Assembly (NCBI RefSeq): GCF_014203115.1 | Contig: NZ_JACHIJ010000008.1 | Span: 124,001-188,000, forward strand | DNA length: 64,000 nucleotides | Origin: Afipia massiliensis | GTDB taxonomy: Bacteria > Pseudomonadota > Alphaproteobacteria > Rhizobiales > Xanthobacteraceae | Direction of reading: 5' to 3' | Shown here: positions 36,316 through 45,190 of the stretch, piece by piece | Layout: each line of letters opens with the position of its first letter | Position numbering within the stretch: the first letter of the stretch is position 1 | The notes under the pieces: generated by a model | Seen by the model: only the letters and a program-made list of their open reading frames with translations | What the model was told of the DNA's origin: nothing | Databases searched by the model: none | Position numbers and translations under genes: made by a program

Positions 36316-37221
36316 CTAAAGCCGCACATTCTCCACGAGATAATCCAGAAACGCCCGCACGCGTGCGGGCAGCTGTCCACCATGGCCGACGAACACGGCG
36401 TGGATCGGTTCGAGATCGCCGGGATTGAAGTCTTCCAGCACCGTCATCAGTCGTCCCGCCTTGATATCCGCATCGACGTGAAAGCGGGCGAGGCGAGCGA
36501 GCCCAGCGCCCGCAATCGTTAGCCGCTGCATGGCTTCGCCGTCAGAGACCAGTGCATTGCCGACCGGCGGGATGGAGACGATGCCGCCGCTGCTGTCACG
36601 AAACGGCCAGCCGTCGATCTGTTTTGCAAAGCAGAAGCCGAGCATGTTGTGCTTGGCAAGATCGTCTGGCGTGCGCGGCGTTCCGTGCTCCGCGAGATAG
36701 GCGGGTGCGGCGACCACAACCATCCGGCTCTCGCCGAGTTTACGCGCGAGCAAACGGGATTCGCGCAAGGGGCCGACGCGAATGGCGATATCCGCGCGCT
36801 CTTCCATCAGGTCCACCACCGTGTCGGTCAGCGACACGTCGACGCTGACGCCGGGATGAAGCTTGAGGAATCCGGGCAGCAGCGGCAGCAGCCAGTGCAG
36901 CCCGAACGGCACGCTGGTGTTGACCCGCACCCGGCCGCGCGGAATCGCGCCGATGGCAGCTTCGTGTTCCGCCGCGTTGATGTCGTCGAGGATGCGGACG
37001 CTGCGGTCGTAATAGGCGGTGCCTTCCGGCGTCAGTTGCAGCTTGCGGGTCGAGCGGTTGATGAGGCGCACACCGAGTCGCGCTTCCAGCCGAGCCACCA
37101 GCTTGCTCACCGCCGAGGGGCTCATGCGGAAGGCGCGCGCCGCCGCGGAAAATCCGCCCAGCTCCACCACGCGGGCGAACACTTCCATCTCGCCGGATCG
37201 GTTGACGTCCTGTCGTGACAT
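36316..37221 (-). CDS. LysR-type transcriptional regulator
   Basis: 301 residues. N-terminal winged helix-turn-helix (FARVVELGGFSAAARAFRMS, then PSAVSKLVARLEARLGVRL) followed by a periplasmic-binding-protein-like effector domain of the CrgA/DmlR-like subgroup (GRVRVNTSVPFGLHWLLPLL, DIAIRVGPLRESRL). Divergent from an MFS transporter gene that it probably controls. The pair is inserted between murG and murC. Confidence 0.92.
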   Translation of the reverse strand: MSRQDVNRSGEMEVFARVVELGGFSAAARAFRMSPSAVSKLVARLEARLGVRLINRSTRKLQLTPEGTAYYDRSVRILDDINAAEHEAAIGAIPRGRVRVNTSVPFGLHWLLPLLPGFLKLHPGVSVDVSLTDTVVDLMEERADIAIRVGPLRESRLLARKLGESRMVVVAAPAYLAEHGTPRTPDDLAKHNMLGFCFAKQIDGWPFRDSSGGIVSIPPVGNALVSDGEAMQRLTIAGAGLARLARFHVDADIKAGRLMTVLEDFNPGDLEPIHAVFVGHGGQLPARVRAFLDYLVENVRL

Positions 37222-37239
37222 TGTGATTTCAATTCACAA
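37221..37239. promoter_or_regulatory. Probable LysR-type operator
   Basis: TTGTGATTTCAATTCACAA, a dyad with 6-base arms and a 7-base centre, fitting the T-N11-A pattern of LysR operators. It abuts the regulator's start codon and lies ~95 bases from the MFS start. The 7-base spacer argues against a CRP site. Confidence 0.45.
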
Positions 37240-37333
37240 ATATTGTTACTTAGGCAAGTCTAGTTCACGAATGGCTTTGCGTCCACTTGTCGTGAATACC
37301 GGCGGTCGGCCGGATTCGCCCTGAGGACTCACC

Positions 37334-38527
37334 ATGCCACTCGCACTCTATGCGCTCACCGCCGGCGCTTTCGGAATCGGCGTCACTGAATTCGTGATCA
37401 TGGGCCTGCTGATCCAGGTCGGAGCTGATCTGGGCGTGTCCATCCCGTCCGCAGGCCTGCTGATTTCCGGTTACGCCCTTGGCGTCGTGGTCGGCGCTCC
37501 GGTCATGACCATCGCGACCGCGCGCTGGCCGCGCAAAACCGTTCTGCTCGCGCTGATGGCCGTCTTCACCATCGGCAATGCCGCGTGCGCCCTCGCGCCC
37601 GACTACTGGACGCTGATGGCGGCCCGCGTGCTGACCGCGTTCGCGCACGGCACGTTCTTCGGTGTCGGCTCGGTGGTTGCGACAACGCTGGTCGCGCCCA
37701 ACAAGAAGGCCTCGGCGATCGCTGTGATGTTCACAGGCCTCACGGTTGCGAATATTCTCGGCGTTCCGTTCGGAACGTGGCCGGGGCAGGGCTTCGGCTG
37801 GCGTTCGACATTCTGGGCGGTGACGGCGGTGGGCGTCGTCGCGTTCGCGATCATTGCTGCATTCGTGCCGAAAGATAAGGCCGCGCCGGAACCATCGACG
37901 CTGCGCGACGATCTTGCCGTGCTGGGCCGGCGCTCGGTGTTGGTCGGCTTGTTGACCACGGTGCTGAGCTGGGTCGGCGTGTTCGCGGTGTTCACCTATG
38001 TCGCGCCGATGCTGACCAAACTCGCGGGCTTCCCGGACGCCGCCGTCTCGCCGATTCTTCTGGTGTTCGGCGCGGGGCTTGTCGGGGGCAATCTCCTCGG
38101 CGGAAAGCTCGCGGACAAATGGCTGATCCCGTCATTGTTCGGCACGCTGTTGCTTCTCGCTGTCGTGCTCGTGCTGATGACCTTCGCAACGCATAATCAG
38201 GTCGCCATGGTGGTGTTCGTTGGCCTGCTCGGTGCGGCCGGTTTCGCTACCGTGCCGCCGTTGCAGATGTGGGTGCTGGAGAAAGCATCCGGCGCTGGAC
38301 AGTCGCTGGCGTCCAGTTTCAACATCGCAGCATTCAATCTGGGCAACGCCATCGGCGCGTGGCTCGGCGGCGCGGTGATCGATCACGGTCCGGGGCTGGG
38401 TGCCATTCCCTGGATCGCGGGGCTGGTGCCGCTGGCGGCGCTGGCGCTCGTGCTGTTCAACCAGTGGCTCGATTCGCGGCAGGCCCGGCTGGTTCCCGTG
38501 GCGGCTTGTCCGGAAGCCGCCGAGTAA
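37334..38527 (+). CDS. MFS transporter, DHA1 family (AraJ/YdhP-like)
   Basis: 397 residues, about 12 membrane helices; GAGGA stands 7 bases before the ATG. Signatures of the sugar-efflux/arabinose-polymer-efflux group: ALYALTAGAFGIGVTEFVIMG at the start, RVLTAFAHGTFFGVGSVVAT, FGTWPGQGFGWRSTFWAV, and LASSFNIAAFNLGNAIGAWL. It probably exports a small polar compound or drug under control of the divergent LysR gene. It separates murG from murC and has no obvious link to wall synthesis. Confidence 0.9.
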   Translation: MPLALYALTAGAFGIGVTEFVIMGLLIQVGADLGVSIPSAGLLISGYALGVVVGAPVMTIATARWPRKTVLLALMAVFTIGNAACALAPDYWTLMAARVLTAFAHGTFFGVGSVVATTLVAPNKKASAIAVMFTGLTVANILGVPFGTWPGQGFGWRSTFWAVTAVGVVAFAIIAAFVPKDKAAPEPSTLRDDLAVLGRRSVLVGLLTTVLSWVGVFAVFTYVAPMLTKLAGFPDAAVSPILLVFGAGLVGGNLLGGKLADKWLIPSLFGTLLLLAVVLVLMTFATHNQVAMVVFVGLLGAAGFATVPPLQMWVLEKASGAGQSLASSFNIAAFNLGNAIGAWLGGAVIDHGPGLGAIPWIAGLVPLAALALVLFNQWLDSRQARLVPVAACPEAAE

Positions 38528-38583
38528 CCGGTGGATTCGGCTCCTTCGGGCCTGATTTGAAAAGAATCGTGCTATTTTTCTGC

Positions 38584-38608
38584 GCTGGCCGGGCTTGTCC
38601 CGGCCAGC
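38584..38608. terminator. GC-rich hairpin between the MFS gene and murC
   Basis: GCTGGCCGGG-CTTGT-CCCGGCCAGC, a perfect 10-bp stem 57 bases after the MFS stop. No long T-run follows (TTCGTCTGTTTG). It could be a terminator or a remnant of a GGCCGGG-type interspersed repeat. Confidence 0.45.
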
Positions 38609-38677
38609 TTCGTCTGTTTGAAGGACGCCTTGGATGCCCGGGCCGGGCCGCGCATCCCGATGATCGGAAGAATTTTT

Positions 38678-40084
38678 ATGAGACTGCCGCGCGAGATCGG
38701 ACCCATTCACTTCGTCGGTATCGGCGGCATCGGCATGAGCGGCATCGCCGAGGTGCTGTGCAACCTCGGCTACACGGTGCAGGGCTCGGACGCCTCGGAA
38801 AACGCCAACGTCACCCGGCTGCGCGACAAGGGCATCAAGATCAGCATCGGCCACAAGGCAGAGAACGTGAACGGCGCGGACGTGATGGTGGTCTCGACCG
38901 CGATCAAGCGCGACAATCCGGAGCTGATCGCCGCGCGGGGCTTGCGCATTCCGGTGGTGCGTCGTGCCGAAATGCTGGCCGAACTGATGCGGCTGAAAAG
39001 CTGCATCGCTATCGCCGGCACTCATGGCAAGACCACGACGACCTCGATGGTCGCGACCCTGCTGGATGCGGGTAATATGGACCCCACCGTGATCAACGGC
39101 GGCATCATCAACGCCTACGGCACCAATGCGCGTCTCGGCGCGGGCGACTGGATGGTGGTGGAAGCCGACGAGAGCGACGGCACGTTTCTCAAGCTGCCCG
39201 TTGATGTCGCCATCGTCACCAATGTCGATCCCGAGCATCTCGATCACTTCAAGACCTTCGACGCCGTGCAGGAAGCATTCAAGGATTTCGTCGAAGGCGT
39301 GCCGTTTTACGGCTTCGCGGTGATGTGCATCGATCATCCGGTGGTGCAGGCGCTGGTCGGCAAGATCGAGGATCGCCGCATCATCACGTACGGCGAAAAC
39401 CCGCAGGCCGACGCGCGGCTGATCGATCTCGTGCCGTATAGCGGCGGCTCGAAGTTCAAGGTTGCGTTCCGCCACCGCAAAACCGACGTCGCCTACGAGA
39501 TTTCCGATCTGGTGCTGCCGATGCCGGGACGGCACAACGCGCTGAACGCGACGGCGGCGATCGCCGTCGCGCACGAGATCGGCATTTCCGATGAGGCGAT
39601 CCGCAAGGCGCTTGCCGGATTTGGCGGCGTGAAGCGGCGCTTCACCAAAACGGGAGAATGGAACGGCGTCACCGTCATCGACGATTACGGTCATCATCCG
39701 GTGGAAATCGCCGCCGTGCTCAAGGCCGCGCGCGACTCGACCAAGGGCAAGGTGATCGCCGTGGTGCAGCCGCATCGCTATACGCGCCTGCAGTCGCTGT
39801 TCGAGGAATTCTGCACCTGCTTCAACGATGCGGATACGGTGGTCGTCGCGGACATCTATGCGGCCGGCGAGGACCCGATCCCGGGCATCGATCGCGATTC
39901 ATTCGTGCTTGGCCTGCGCGCGCACGGCCACCGCGAGGTGATTCCGCTCGAAGGACCTGCGAAGCTAGCGCCGCTGGTGCGCGATATTGCCAAGCCGGAC
40001 GATTTCGTTGTTCTGCTCGGCGCGGGCAATATCACGCAGTGGGCCTACGCGCTGCCGGGCGAGTTGAAGGCGTTGGAAAAATAG
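38678..40084 (+). CDS. murC: UDP-MurNAc:L-alanine ligase MurC
   Basis: 468 residues from ATG 38678 ([20 protein letters not shown]), the family's usual start, with GGAAG upstream; in-frame ATGs at 38618 and 38660 would add non-conserved residues. P-loop [34 protein letters not shown] and QPHRYTR. Adds L-Ala, the first stem residue. It restarts the dcw order after the lysR/MFS interruption, so it must have its own promoter or read-through from the MFS gene. murB starts 1 base after its stop. Confidence 0.96.
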   Translation: MRLPREIGPIHFVGIGGIGMSGIAEVLCNLGYTVQGSDASENANVTRLRDKGIKISIGHKAENVNGADVMVVSTAIKRDNPELIAARGLRIPVVRRAEMLAELMRLKSCIAIAGTHGKTTTTSMVATLLDAGNMDPTVINGGIINAYGTNARLGAGDWMVVEADESDGTFLKLPVDVAIVTNVDPEHLDHFKTFDAVQEAFKDFVEGVPFYGFAVMCIDHPVVQALVGKIEDRRIITYGENPQADARLIDLVPYSGGSKFKVAFRHRKTDVAYEISDLVLPMPGRHNALNATAAIAVAHEIGISDEAIRKALAGFGGVKRRFTKTGEWNGVTVIDDYGHHPVEIAAVLKAARDSTKGKVIAVVQPHRYTRLQSLFEEFCTCFNDADTVVVADIYAAGEDPIPGIDRDSFVLGLRAHGHREVIPLEGPAKLAPLVRDIAKPDDFVVLLGAGNITQWAYALPGELKALEK

Positions 40085-40085
40085 C

Positions 40086-41009
40086 GTGAGTTTCCCCGAC
40101 ATCAGCGCCGATCTGAAATCCGCGATGCCCGATCTGCGCGGACGATTGCTGGCGAATGAATCGCTTAGCCCCCTGACGTGGTTTCGCGTCGGCGGCCCGG
40201 CGCAGATCCTGTTCACGCCCGCGGACGAAGACGATCTCGCTTACTTCCTGTCGAAGCTGCCGCAAGAGATTCCGGTTTATACCGTCGGCGTCGGCTCCAA
40301 CCTGATCGTGCGCGACGGCGGCGTGAGCGGCGTCGTCATTCGCCTGTCTCCCAGAGGTTTCGGCGAAGTCAAAGCCGATGGCGACACACTCCGCGCGGGG
40401 ACCGCTGCGCTCGACAAGCGCGTCGCGGAAGCCGCGGCGGCCGCCAACATCGGCGGGCTGGAATTCTATTTCGGGATTCCCGGTTCGATCGGCGGTGCGC
40501 TGCGCATGAACGCCGGCGCCAACGGCGGCGAAACCAAGGACGTTTTGGTTGAGGCGAGGGGCGTCACGCGTGCGGGCGAGAAGGTGACGTTCTCGAATGC
40601 CGACATGAAATTCGTCTATCGCAATTCAGGCGTCGACATGTCGGTGATTTTCACCTCTGCCTTGTACCGGGGACGCGTCACCGATCCAGAGACGATCCGC
40701 GCCCGTATGGCCGAGGTTCAGAACCACCGCGAGACCGCGCAACCGATCCGCGAGAAGACCGGCGGATCGACATTCAAGAATCCGCCGGGTCACAGCGCGT
40801 GGAAATTGATCGATGCGGCGGGGATGCGCGGCTTTCGCGTCGGCGGTGCGCAGGTATCGGAGATGCACTGCAATTTTCTGATCAACACCGGCGACGCGAC
40901 CGGGCACGACATCGAAACGCTCGGCGAGACCGTGCGTGCGCGGGTGAAGGAAAATTCCGGCATCGATCTGCATTGGGAGATCAAGCGGATCGGACTGGAG
41001 CGCGCGTAA
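40086..41009 (+). CDS. murB: UDP-N-acetylenolpyruvoylglucosamine reductase MurB
   Basis: 307 residues, GTG start 1 base after the murC stop. FAD-binding type 4 fold: [48 protein letters not shown], and the C-terminal [21 protein letters not shown] with the catalytic Ser region. Reduces UDP-GlcNAc-enolpyruvate to UDP-MurNAc with NADPH. The next gene is convergent. Confidence 0.96.
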   Translation: MSFPDISADLKSAMPDLRGRLLANESLSPLTWFRVGGPAQILFTPADEDDLAYFLSKLPQEIPVYTVGVGSNLIVRDGGVSGVVIRLSPRGFGEVKADGDTLRAGTAALDKRVAEAAAAANIGGLEFYFGIPGSIGGALRMNAGANGGETKDVLVEARGVTRAGEKVTFSNADMKFVYRNSGVDMSVIFTSALYRGRVTDPETIRARMAEVQNHRETAQPIREKTGGSTFKNPPGHSAWKLIDAAGMRGFRVGGAQVSEMHCNFLINTGDATGHDIETLGETVRARVKENSGIDLHWEIKRIGLERA

Positions 41010-41013
41010 GCGC

Positions 41014-41787
41014 TCACTCGCTCAAGGACTGCAGCGCCTTGATCGGTTCCGGCGATACCTGGAACGCGCCATCGAACGGATATTCCTGAAGCGCAAGAAT
41101 GCCGAGGGTTACGACGGCGGCGGTCGAGAACACCATCAGCGATGCGAAAAAGGCGCGCGGCTTCTCGAGATGAACGAGGGCGATCGCAACCTGCGTGATC
41201 AGGCCGAGCGCAATCACCACGAGCCATTTCAGATCGTTGGTATGATCCGACGAAAGCGCGAGACGATCGTTGCGCGCTGTGCCGACGCGAAGCGCTGCGG
41301 TGAGCAGCGCGGACTGGACGGCCGGTCCGGACTCTTTTGCGATCGACGGAATACTGACCTCGCGCAGAAGGTTGTCATAGGCGGCGGCGGTGGAGGGCGA
41401 GAGACGCATCGCGTCCATCGCCGGCCATTCGTCCGCGACCACCGAGGTCACGTAGGTCTTCAGCGCGGTGCGGATGGTGCGCATGTCCGAGACGGACGCG
41501 ACGCTGAGTGTATGGATATTGCGCAGCTCGCCGGCCTCGGCATGGACCACGCGGTAAGCCTGTCGTCCGCGCTCGGCCACATCGGCGGCGAGGAAGCCGG
41601 TCAGCAGCGCGAACAGGATCGCGGGCCCGCTGAAGAAGGGCGCGACAACGCCGGTCAACGATTGCACGGGACGGGCAAACGGGCGGCAAAAAGTGATCCA
41701 CGCCAGCAGCAGGGTCATGCCGAAATACAGCCCGATCAGGACGAGGAAAACTCCGGCGGGGGACATGTCGAGCCACGCTCTGATCAT
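41014..41787 (-). CDS. DUF4239-type membrane protein
   Basis: 257 residues from the ATG of MIRAWLDMSP, which has GAAGG 8 bases upstream; the longer frame begins with unlikely residues. Two N-terminal membrane helices (GVFLVLIGLYFGMTLLLAW; APFFSGPAILFALLTGFLA), a ~100-residue alpha-helical extracytoplasmic or cytoplasmic part, and two C-terminal helices (WLVVIALGLITQVAIALV). This 2+2 layout fits the bestrophin-like DUF4239 family. It lies on the opposite strand between murB and ddl, breaking the cluster a second time. Function unknown. Confidence 0.72.
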   Translation of the reverse strand: MIRAWLDMSPAGVFLVLIGLYFGMTLLLAWITFCRPFARPVQSLTGVVAPFFSGPAILFALLTGFLAADVAERGRQAYRVVHAEAGELRNIHTLSVASVSDMRTIRTALKTYVTSVVADEWPAMDAMRLSPSTAAAYDNLLREVSIPSIAKESGPAVQSALLTAALRVGTARNDRLALSSDHTNDLKWLVVIALGLITQVAIALVHLEKPRAFFASLMVFSTAAVVTLGILALQEYPFDGAFQVSPEPIKALQSLSE

Positions 41788-41910
41788 GAAAATAACCTTC
41801 TTTTTGACGCCGTTGCTGATTCCGGATTCGGCGCGGGCGGACACTATCTGAATCGCGGCAGCTTGGTCATCGGCTCAAATCAGCGTAGGTAGGGCGAATT
41901 GGGAGAGATC

Positions 41911-42837
41911 ATGAGTCAATTCAAACACGTCGCGGTACTGATGGGCGGATGGTCGTCCGAACGCGAAGTCTCGCTGCGTTCGGGCAAGGCCTGCGCCGAT
42001 GCCCTGGAGCGCAAGGGCTACCGGGTCACACGCATCGATGTGCAGCGGGACATAGCGACCGTGCTCGATCAGTTGAAGCCCGATGCCGCGCTGGTGATGC
42101 TGCATGGCCGGCCGGGCGAGGACGGTACCATTCAGGGCGTGCTCGAAACGCTCGGGATTCCCTATTCGCATTCGGGCGTGCTGGCGTCGTCGCTGGCGAT
42201 GCAGAAGGATCTCGCGAAGACGGTGATGGCGACGGCGGGGGTGCCGGTGCCGGAAGGGCTGACGCTGACTCGCACTGAGGTGGCGAAGGGGCATGTCATG
42301 GCGCCGCCTTATGTCATCAAACCGGTGGCGGACGGCTCCAGTGTCGGGGTTTTTATCGTCACCGAGGCCCACGCCCATCCGCCGCAGGAACTGTTCCGCG
42401 ACGACTGGCCCCACGGCGACCAGCTTCTGGTCGAAAAATACGTCGCCGGGAAGGAACTGACCTGCGCGGTCATCAACGGCGAGCCGACCGGGGTGATCGA
42501 GATCGTACCTTTAATCAAATTCTACGATTATGAGGCAAAGTACTCTCCGGGCGCATCAAAACACATCCTGCCTGCACCTATTTTACCTTTTGTTTACCAG
42601 GAAGTCCGAAGGTTAACGCTGGCGGCGCATGTGGCGCTTGGCTGCCGGGGCGTAAGCCGTGCGGATTTCCGTTACGACGACCGCATCGAGGGTATTGGGG
42701 GATTGTCCTGCCTCGAGGTGAACACCCAACCCGGCATGACCGAGACGTCACTTGTTCCAGAGCTTGCTGCGCATGCAGGCGTAACATTTGACGAGTTGGT
42801 GCAATGGATGGTGGAGGACGCCTCTCTCGGTCGTTAA
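41911..42837 (+). CDS. ddl: D-alanine:D-alanine ligase
   Basis: 308 residues from ATG 41911 with GGAGAG 3 bases upstream; TTG 41899 is in frame but is part of the ribosome site. ATP-grasp enzyme: VAVLMGGWSSEREVSL, LHGRPGEDGTIQGVLE, PYVIKPVADGSSVGV, and CLEVNTQPGMTETSLVPE with metal ligands. Makes the D-Ala-D-Ala used by MurF. Its 3' end overlaps ftsQ by 34 bases in another frame, implying coupled translation. Confidence 0.95.
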   Translation: MSQFKHVAVLMGGWSSEREVSLRSGKACADALERKGYRVTRIDVQRDIATVLDQLKPDAALVMLHGRPGEDGTIQGVLETLGIPYSHSGVLASSLAMQKDLAKTVMATAGVPVPEGLTLTRTEVAKGHVMAPPYVIKPVADGSSVGVFIVTEAHAHPPQELFRDDWPHGDQLLVEKYVAGKELTCAVINGEPTGVIEIVPLIKFYDYEAKYSPGASKHILPAPILPFVYQEVRRLTLAAHVALGCRGVSRADFRYDDRIEGIGGLSCLEVNTQPGMTETSLVPELAAHAGVTFDELVQWMVEDASLGR

Positions 42838-43784
42838 GCCGGACGAGGTCCCAGTCTAATCCTCAGACAAGGGTCGCTTCCGCGACCCAGCGCCCGCGCG
42901 CCCGCGGGCAGGCCTCTGCACGCCGCACCAACACCTCCATTTCCCGCTATGAAGAGCCGCACTGGATCGCCGTGCTGGAACGCCGGCGTCCGCGCGGCTT
43001 CGGGCTCGCTGCGACCGCCTTGGTGCTGATTGGCGCCATCGTGATGGGCGTGACAAAGGGCGGACATACCGACGACGTTCTCGGCGCTCTGAGCGATACC
43101 CGCAACGCTGCGGCCAATGCGATCGGTTTCCGGATCACCAGCGTTGCGATCACCGGCCGCAAGCAGTTGACGCAGGATGAAATTCTCGCGGTCGGCGGCG
43201 TCAACGGCCGCTCGTCGCTGCTGTTTCTCGACGCTGCCTCTGCGCGCGACAAGCTGAAGGCCGATCCGTGGATCTCCGATGCCACGGTTCAGAAGCTTTA
43301 TCCGGGCCGGCTGCAGATCGACATCACCGAGCGTTTGCCGTTCGCGCTGTGGCAGGAAAACGGCCGCGTGTCCGTGATCTCGGCGGACGGCACCGTGCTT
43401 GAGCCATATGTCGCGCGGCGCTTCGTGTCGCTGCCGCTGGTGGTGGGCAAGGGCGCTGAAACCCGCGCCAGGGATTTCCTGAACCTGCTGGGGCAATACC
43501 CGCAGGTCCGTTCCCAGGTGAAGGCCATCGTGTTCGTCGGCGAACGCCGCTGGAATTTGCGTTTGGCGGACGGCATCGACGTGCGGCTGCCGGAGTTCGA
43601 GGTCGAGAAGGCGCTGGCGACCCTGTCGAAGATGGACAAGGAGACCGGCCTGTTCTCGCGCGATATCACCGCCATCGACATGCGGCTGCCGGATCGGCTG
43701 ACCGTGCGCCTGTCGGAGGATGCGGCAAAGGCGCGCAACGACCTGCTCAAGGACAAGAAACCGAAGAAGGCTGGAAACGCATGA
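42804..43784 (+). CDS. ftsQ: Cell division protein FtsQ
   Basis: 326 residues. A basic ~50-residue cytoplasmic tail, one membrane helix (FGLAATALVLIGAIVMGV), a POTRA domain (FRITSVAITGRKQLTQDEIL) and a beta domain (RLQIDITERLPFALWQ, DGTVLEPYV). The start lies within the end of ddl; that long basic tail is usual in this group. It recruits FtsL/FtsB to the divisome. Overlaps ftsA by ATGA. Confidence 0.94.
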   Translation: MDGGGRLSRSLSRTRSQSNPQTRVASATQRPRARGQASARRTNTSISRYEEPHWIAVLERRRPRGFGLAATALVLIGAIVMGVTKGGHTDDVLGALSDTRNAAANAIGFRITSVAITGRKQLTQDEILAVGGVNGRSSLLFLDAASARDKLKADPWISDATVQKLYPGRLQIDITERLPFALWQENGRVSVISADGTVLEPYVARRFVSLPLVVGKGAETRARDFLNLLGQYPQVRSQVKAIVFVGERRWNLRLADGIDVRLPEFEVEKALATLSKMDKETGLFSRDITAIDMRLPDRLTVRLSEDAAKARNDLLKDKKPKKAGNA

Positions 43785-45103
43785 CCAGTCTTGATCGCGT
43801 CCAGACCCCGAAGACCCGGCAGATGCCGCCGAACAAGACGGCGCTCGTCGCCGCGCTCGACATCGGCACCAGCAAGATCGCCTGCCTCATCGCGCGGCTG
43901 AAGCCGTGCCCGCCGAGCGATGCGCTGCGCGGCCGGACCCATGCGGTCGAACTGATCGGGCTGAGCCATATCCAGTCGCGCGGCGTCAAGGCTGGCGCGG
44001 TGGTCGATCTCAACGAATGCGAGCAGGCCGTGCGCCAGGCGGTGGCGCTGGCGGAGCGGATGGCCAAGGTCCGCGTCGAATCGGTCTTGCTGTCGGTATC
44101 GGCCGGCCGCCTGCAGGGCGATATGGTCGAGGCTTCTTCGGAATTGCGCGGCGGAGGGGTGACTCCCGCCGACATGAGCCGCGTCATCAGCGCCGGCATG
44201 CATCATGCGACGCCGCGCGGACGCACCGTGCTCCATGTCCTGCCCGCCAGCTACTCGCTGGACGGCGTGAAAGGTGTCCGTGACCCGAGCGGAATGGTCG
44301 CACGCCATTTCGGAATCGACATGAACGTCATCACCACCGACGCAACGGCGGCGAAGAACCTGATGCTGGTGGTCGAGCGCTGCCATCTCAACGTCGAAGC
44401 GATGGCTGCCGGGCCTTATGCGTCCGGATTATCGGTTCTGACCGACGATGAAGCCGATCTCGGCGCGGCTGTGGTCGAGATGGGCGCGGGCACCACGACG
44501 ATCGCGACCTATTCGGCGGGGCAGTGCGTTCACGCCAGCGGTTTTGCGGTTGGCGGACAACACGTCACGATGGATTTGGCGCGCGGTTTAGGCGCGTGCA
44601 TTGCGGATGCCGAGCGAATCAAGACGTTATATGGCACCGTGCTCACCGGTGGTTCTGACTCGCGCGAAGTCATGAGTGTGCCAACGGCCGGAGATCACGA
44701 CCGGGACGAGCCGCAGATTGTTTCCCGCGCCACGATTGCCAACATCGTGAAGCCGCGGGTCGAGGAGATTTTTGAAATGGTCAGGGACCGGCTCGCGGAT
44801 TCCCCCTTTGCGGCAGAGCCGCGGGCGCGAGTGGTATTGACCGGCGGCGCGTCGCAGCTCACCGGCATTCCCGAACTTGCCAGCCGCATTCTGAGCCGCG
44901 AGGTGCGCATCGGGCGTCCGCTCGGTTTCGCCCGGCTGCCCAACGAGGCCAAGAGCGCATCCTTCGCGGTGCCGACCGGCCTCCTGGTCTATCCGCAATT
45001 CGCACACCTAGAACACGTCGAACCGCGGCACACGCGGCAGGTCATGACAGGGACCAACGGCTATTTCGGAAAGGTCGGCAGATGGCTTCGAGAGGGCTTC
45101 TGA
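43781..45103 (+). CDS. ftsA: Cell division protein FtsA
   Basis: 440 residues, actin-like ATPase. Phosphate 1 motif AALDIGTSKIACLIARL, a 1C domain around VVDLNECEQAVRQAV, phosphate 2 VVEMGAGTTTIATYS, and adenosine motif VVLTGGASQLTGIPELA. The C-terminal YFGKVGRWLREGF is the membrane-targeting amphipathic helix. Tethers FtsZ to the membrane. 87 bases separate it from ftsZ. Confidence 0.96.
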   Translation: MTSLDRVQTPKTRQMPPNKTALVAALDIGTSKIACLIARLKPCPPSDALRGRTHAVELIGLSHIQSRGVKAGAVVDLNECEQAVRQAVALAERMAKVRVESVLLSVSAGRLQGDMVEASSELRGGGVTPADMSRVISAGMHHATPRGRTVLHVLPASYSLDGVKGVRDPSGMVARHFGIDMNVITTDATAAKNLMLVVERCHLNVEAMAAGPYASGLSVLTDDEADLGAAVVEMGAGTTTIATYSAGQCVHASGFAVGGQHVTMDLARGLGACIADAERIKTLYGTVLTGGSDSREVMSVPTAGDHDRDEPQIVSRATIANIVKPRVEEIFEMVRDRLADSPFAAEPRARVVLTGGASQLTGIPELASRILSREVRIGRPLGFARLPNEAKSASFAVPTGLLVYPQFAHLEHVEPRHTRQVMTGTNGYFGKVGRWLREGF

Positions 45104-45190
45104 TGATCTCAACACCGGATCGGACCATTCCATCAACCGCTTTGGCGTGCAGCCTAAGCCCCCACGCGCGCGCATAATCGAGAGGCAACC

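Noticed and set aside
37221-37239. TGTGA...TCACA in the lysR/MFS gap as a CRP site
   Set aside because: The spacer is 7 bases rather than 6; a LysR-type operator fits better.
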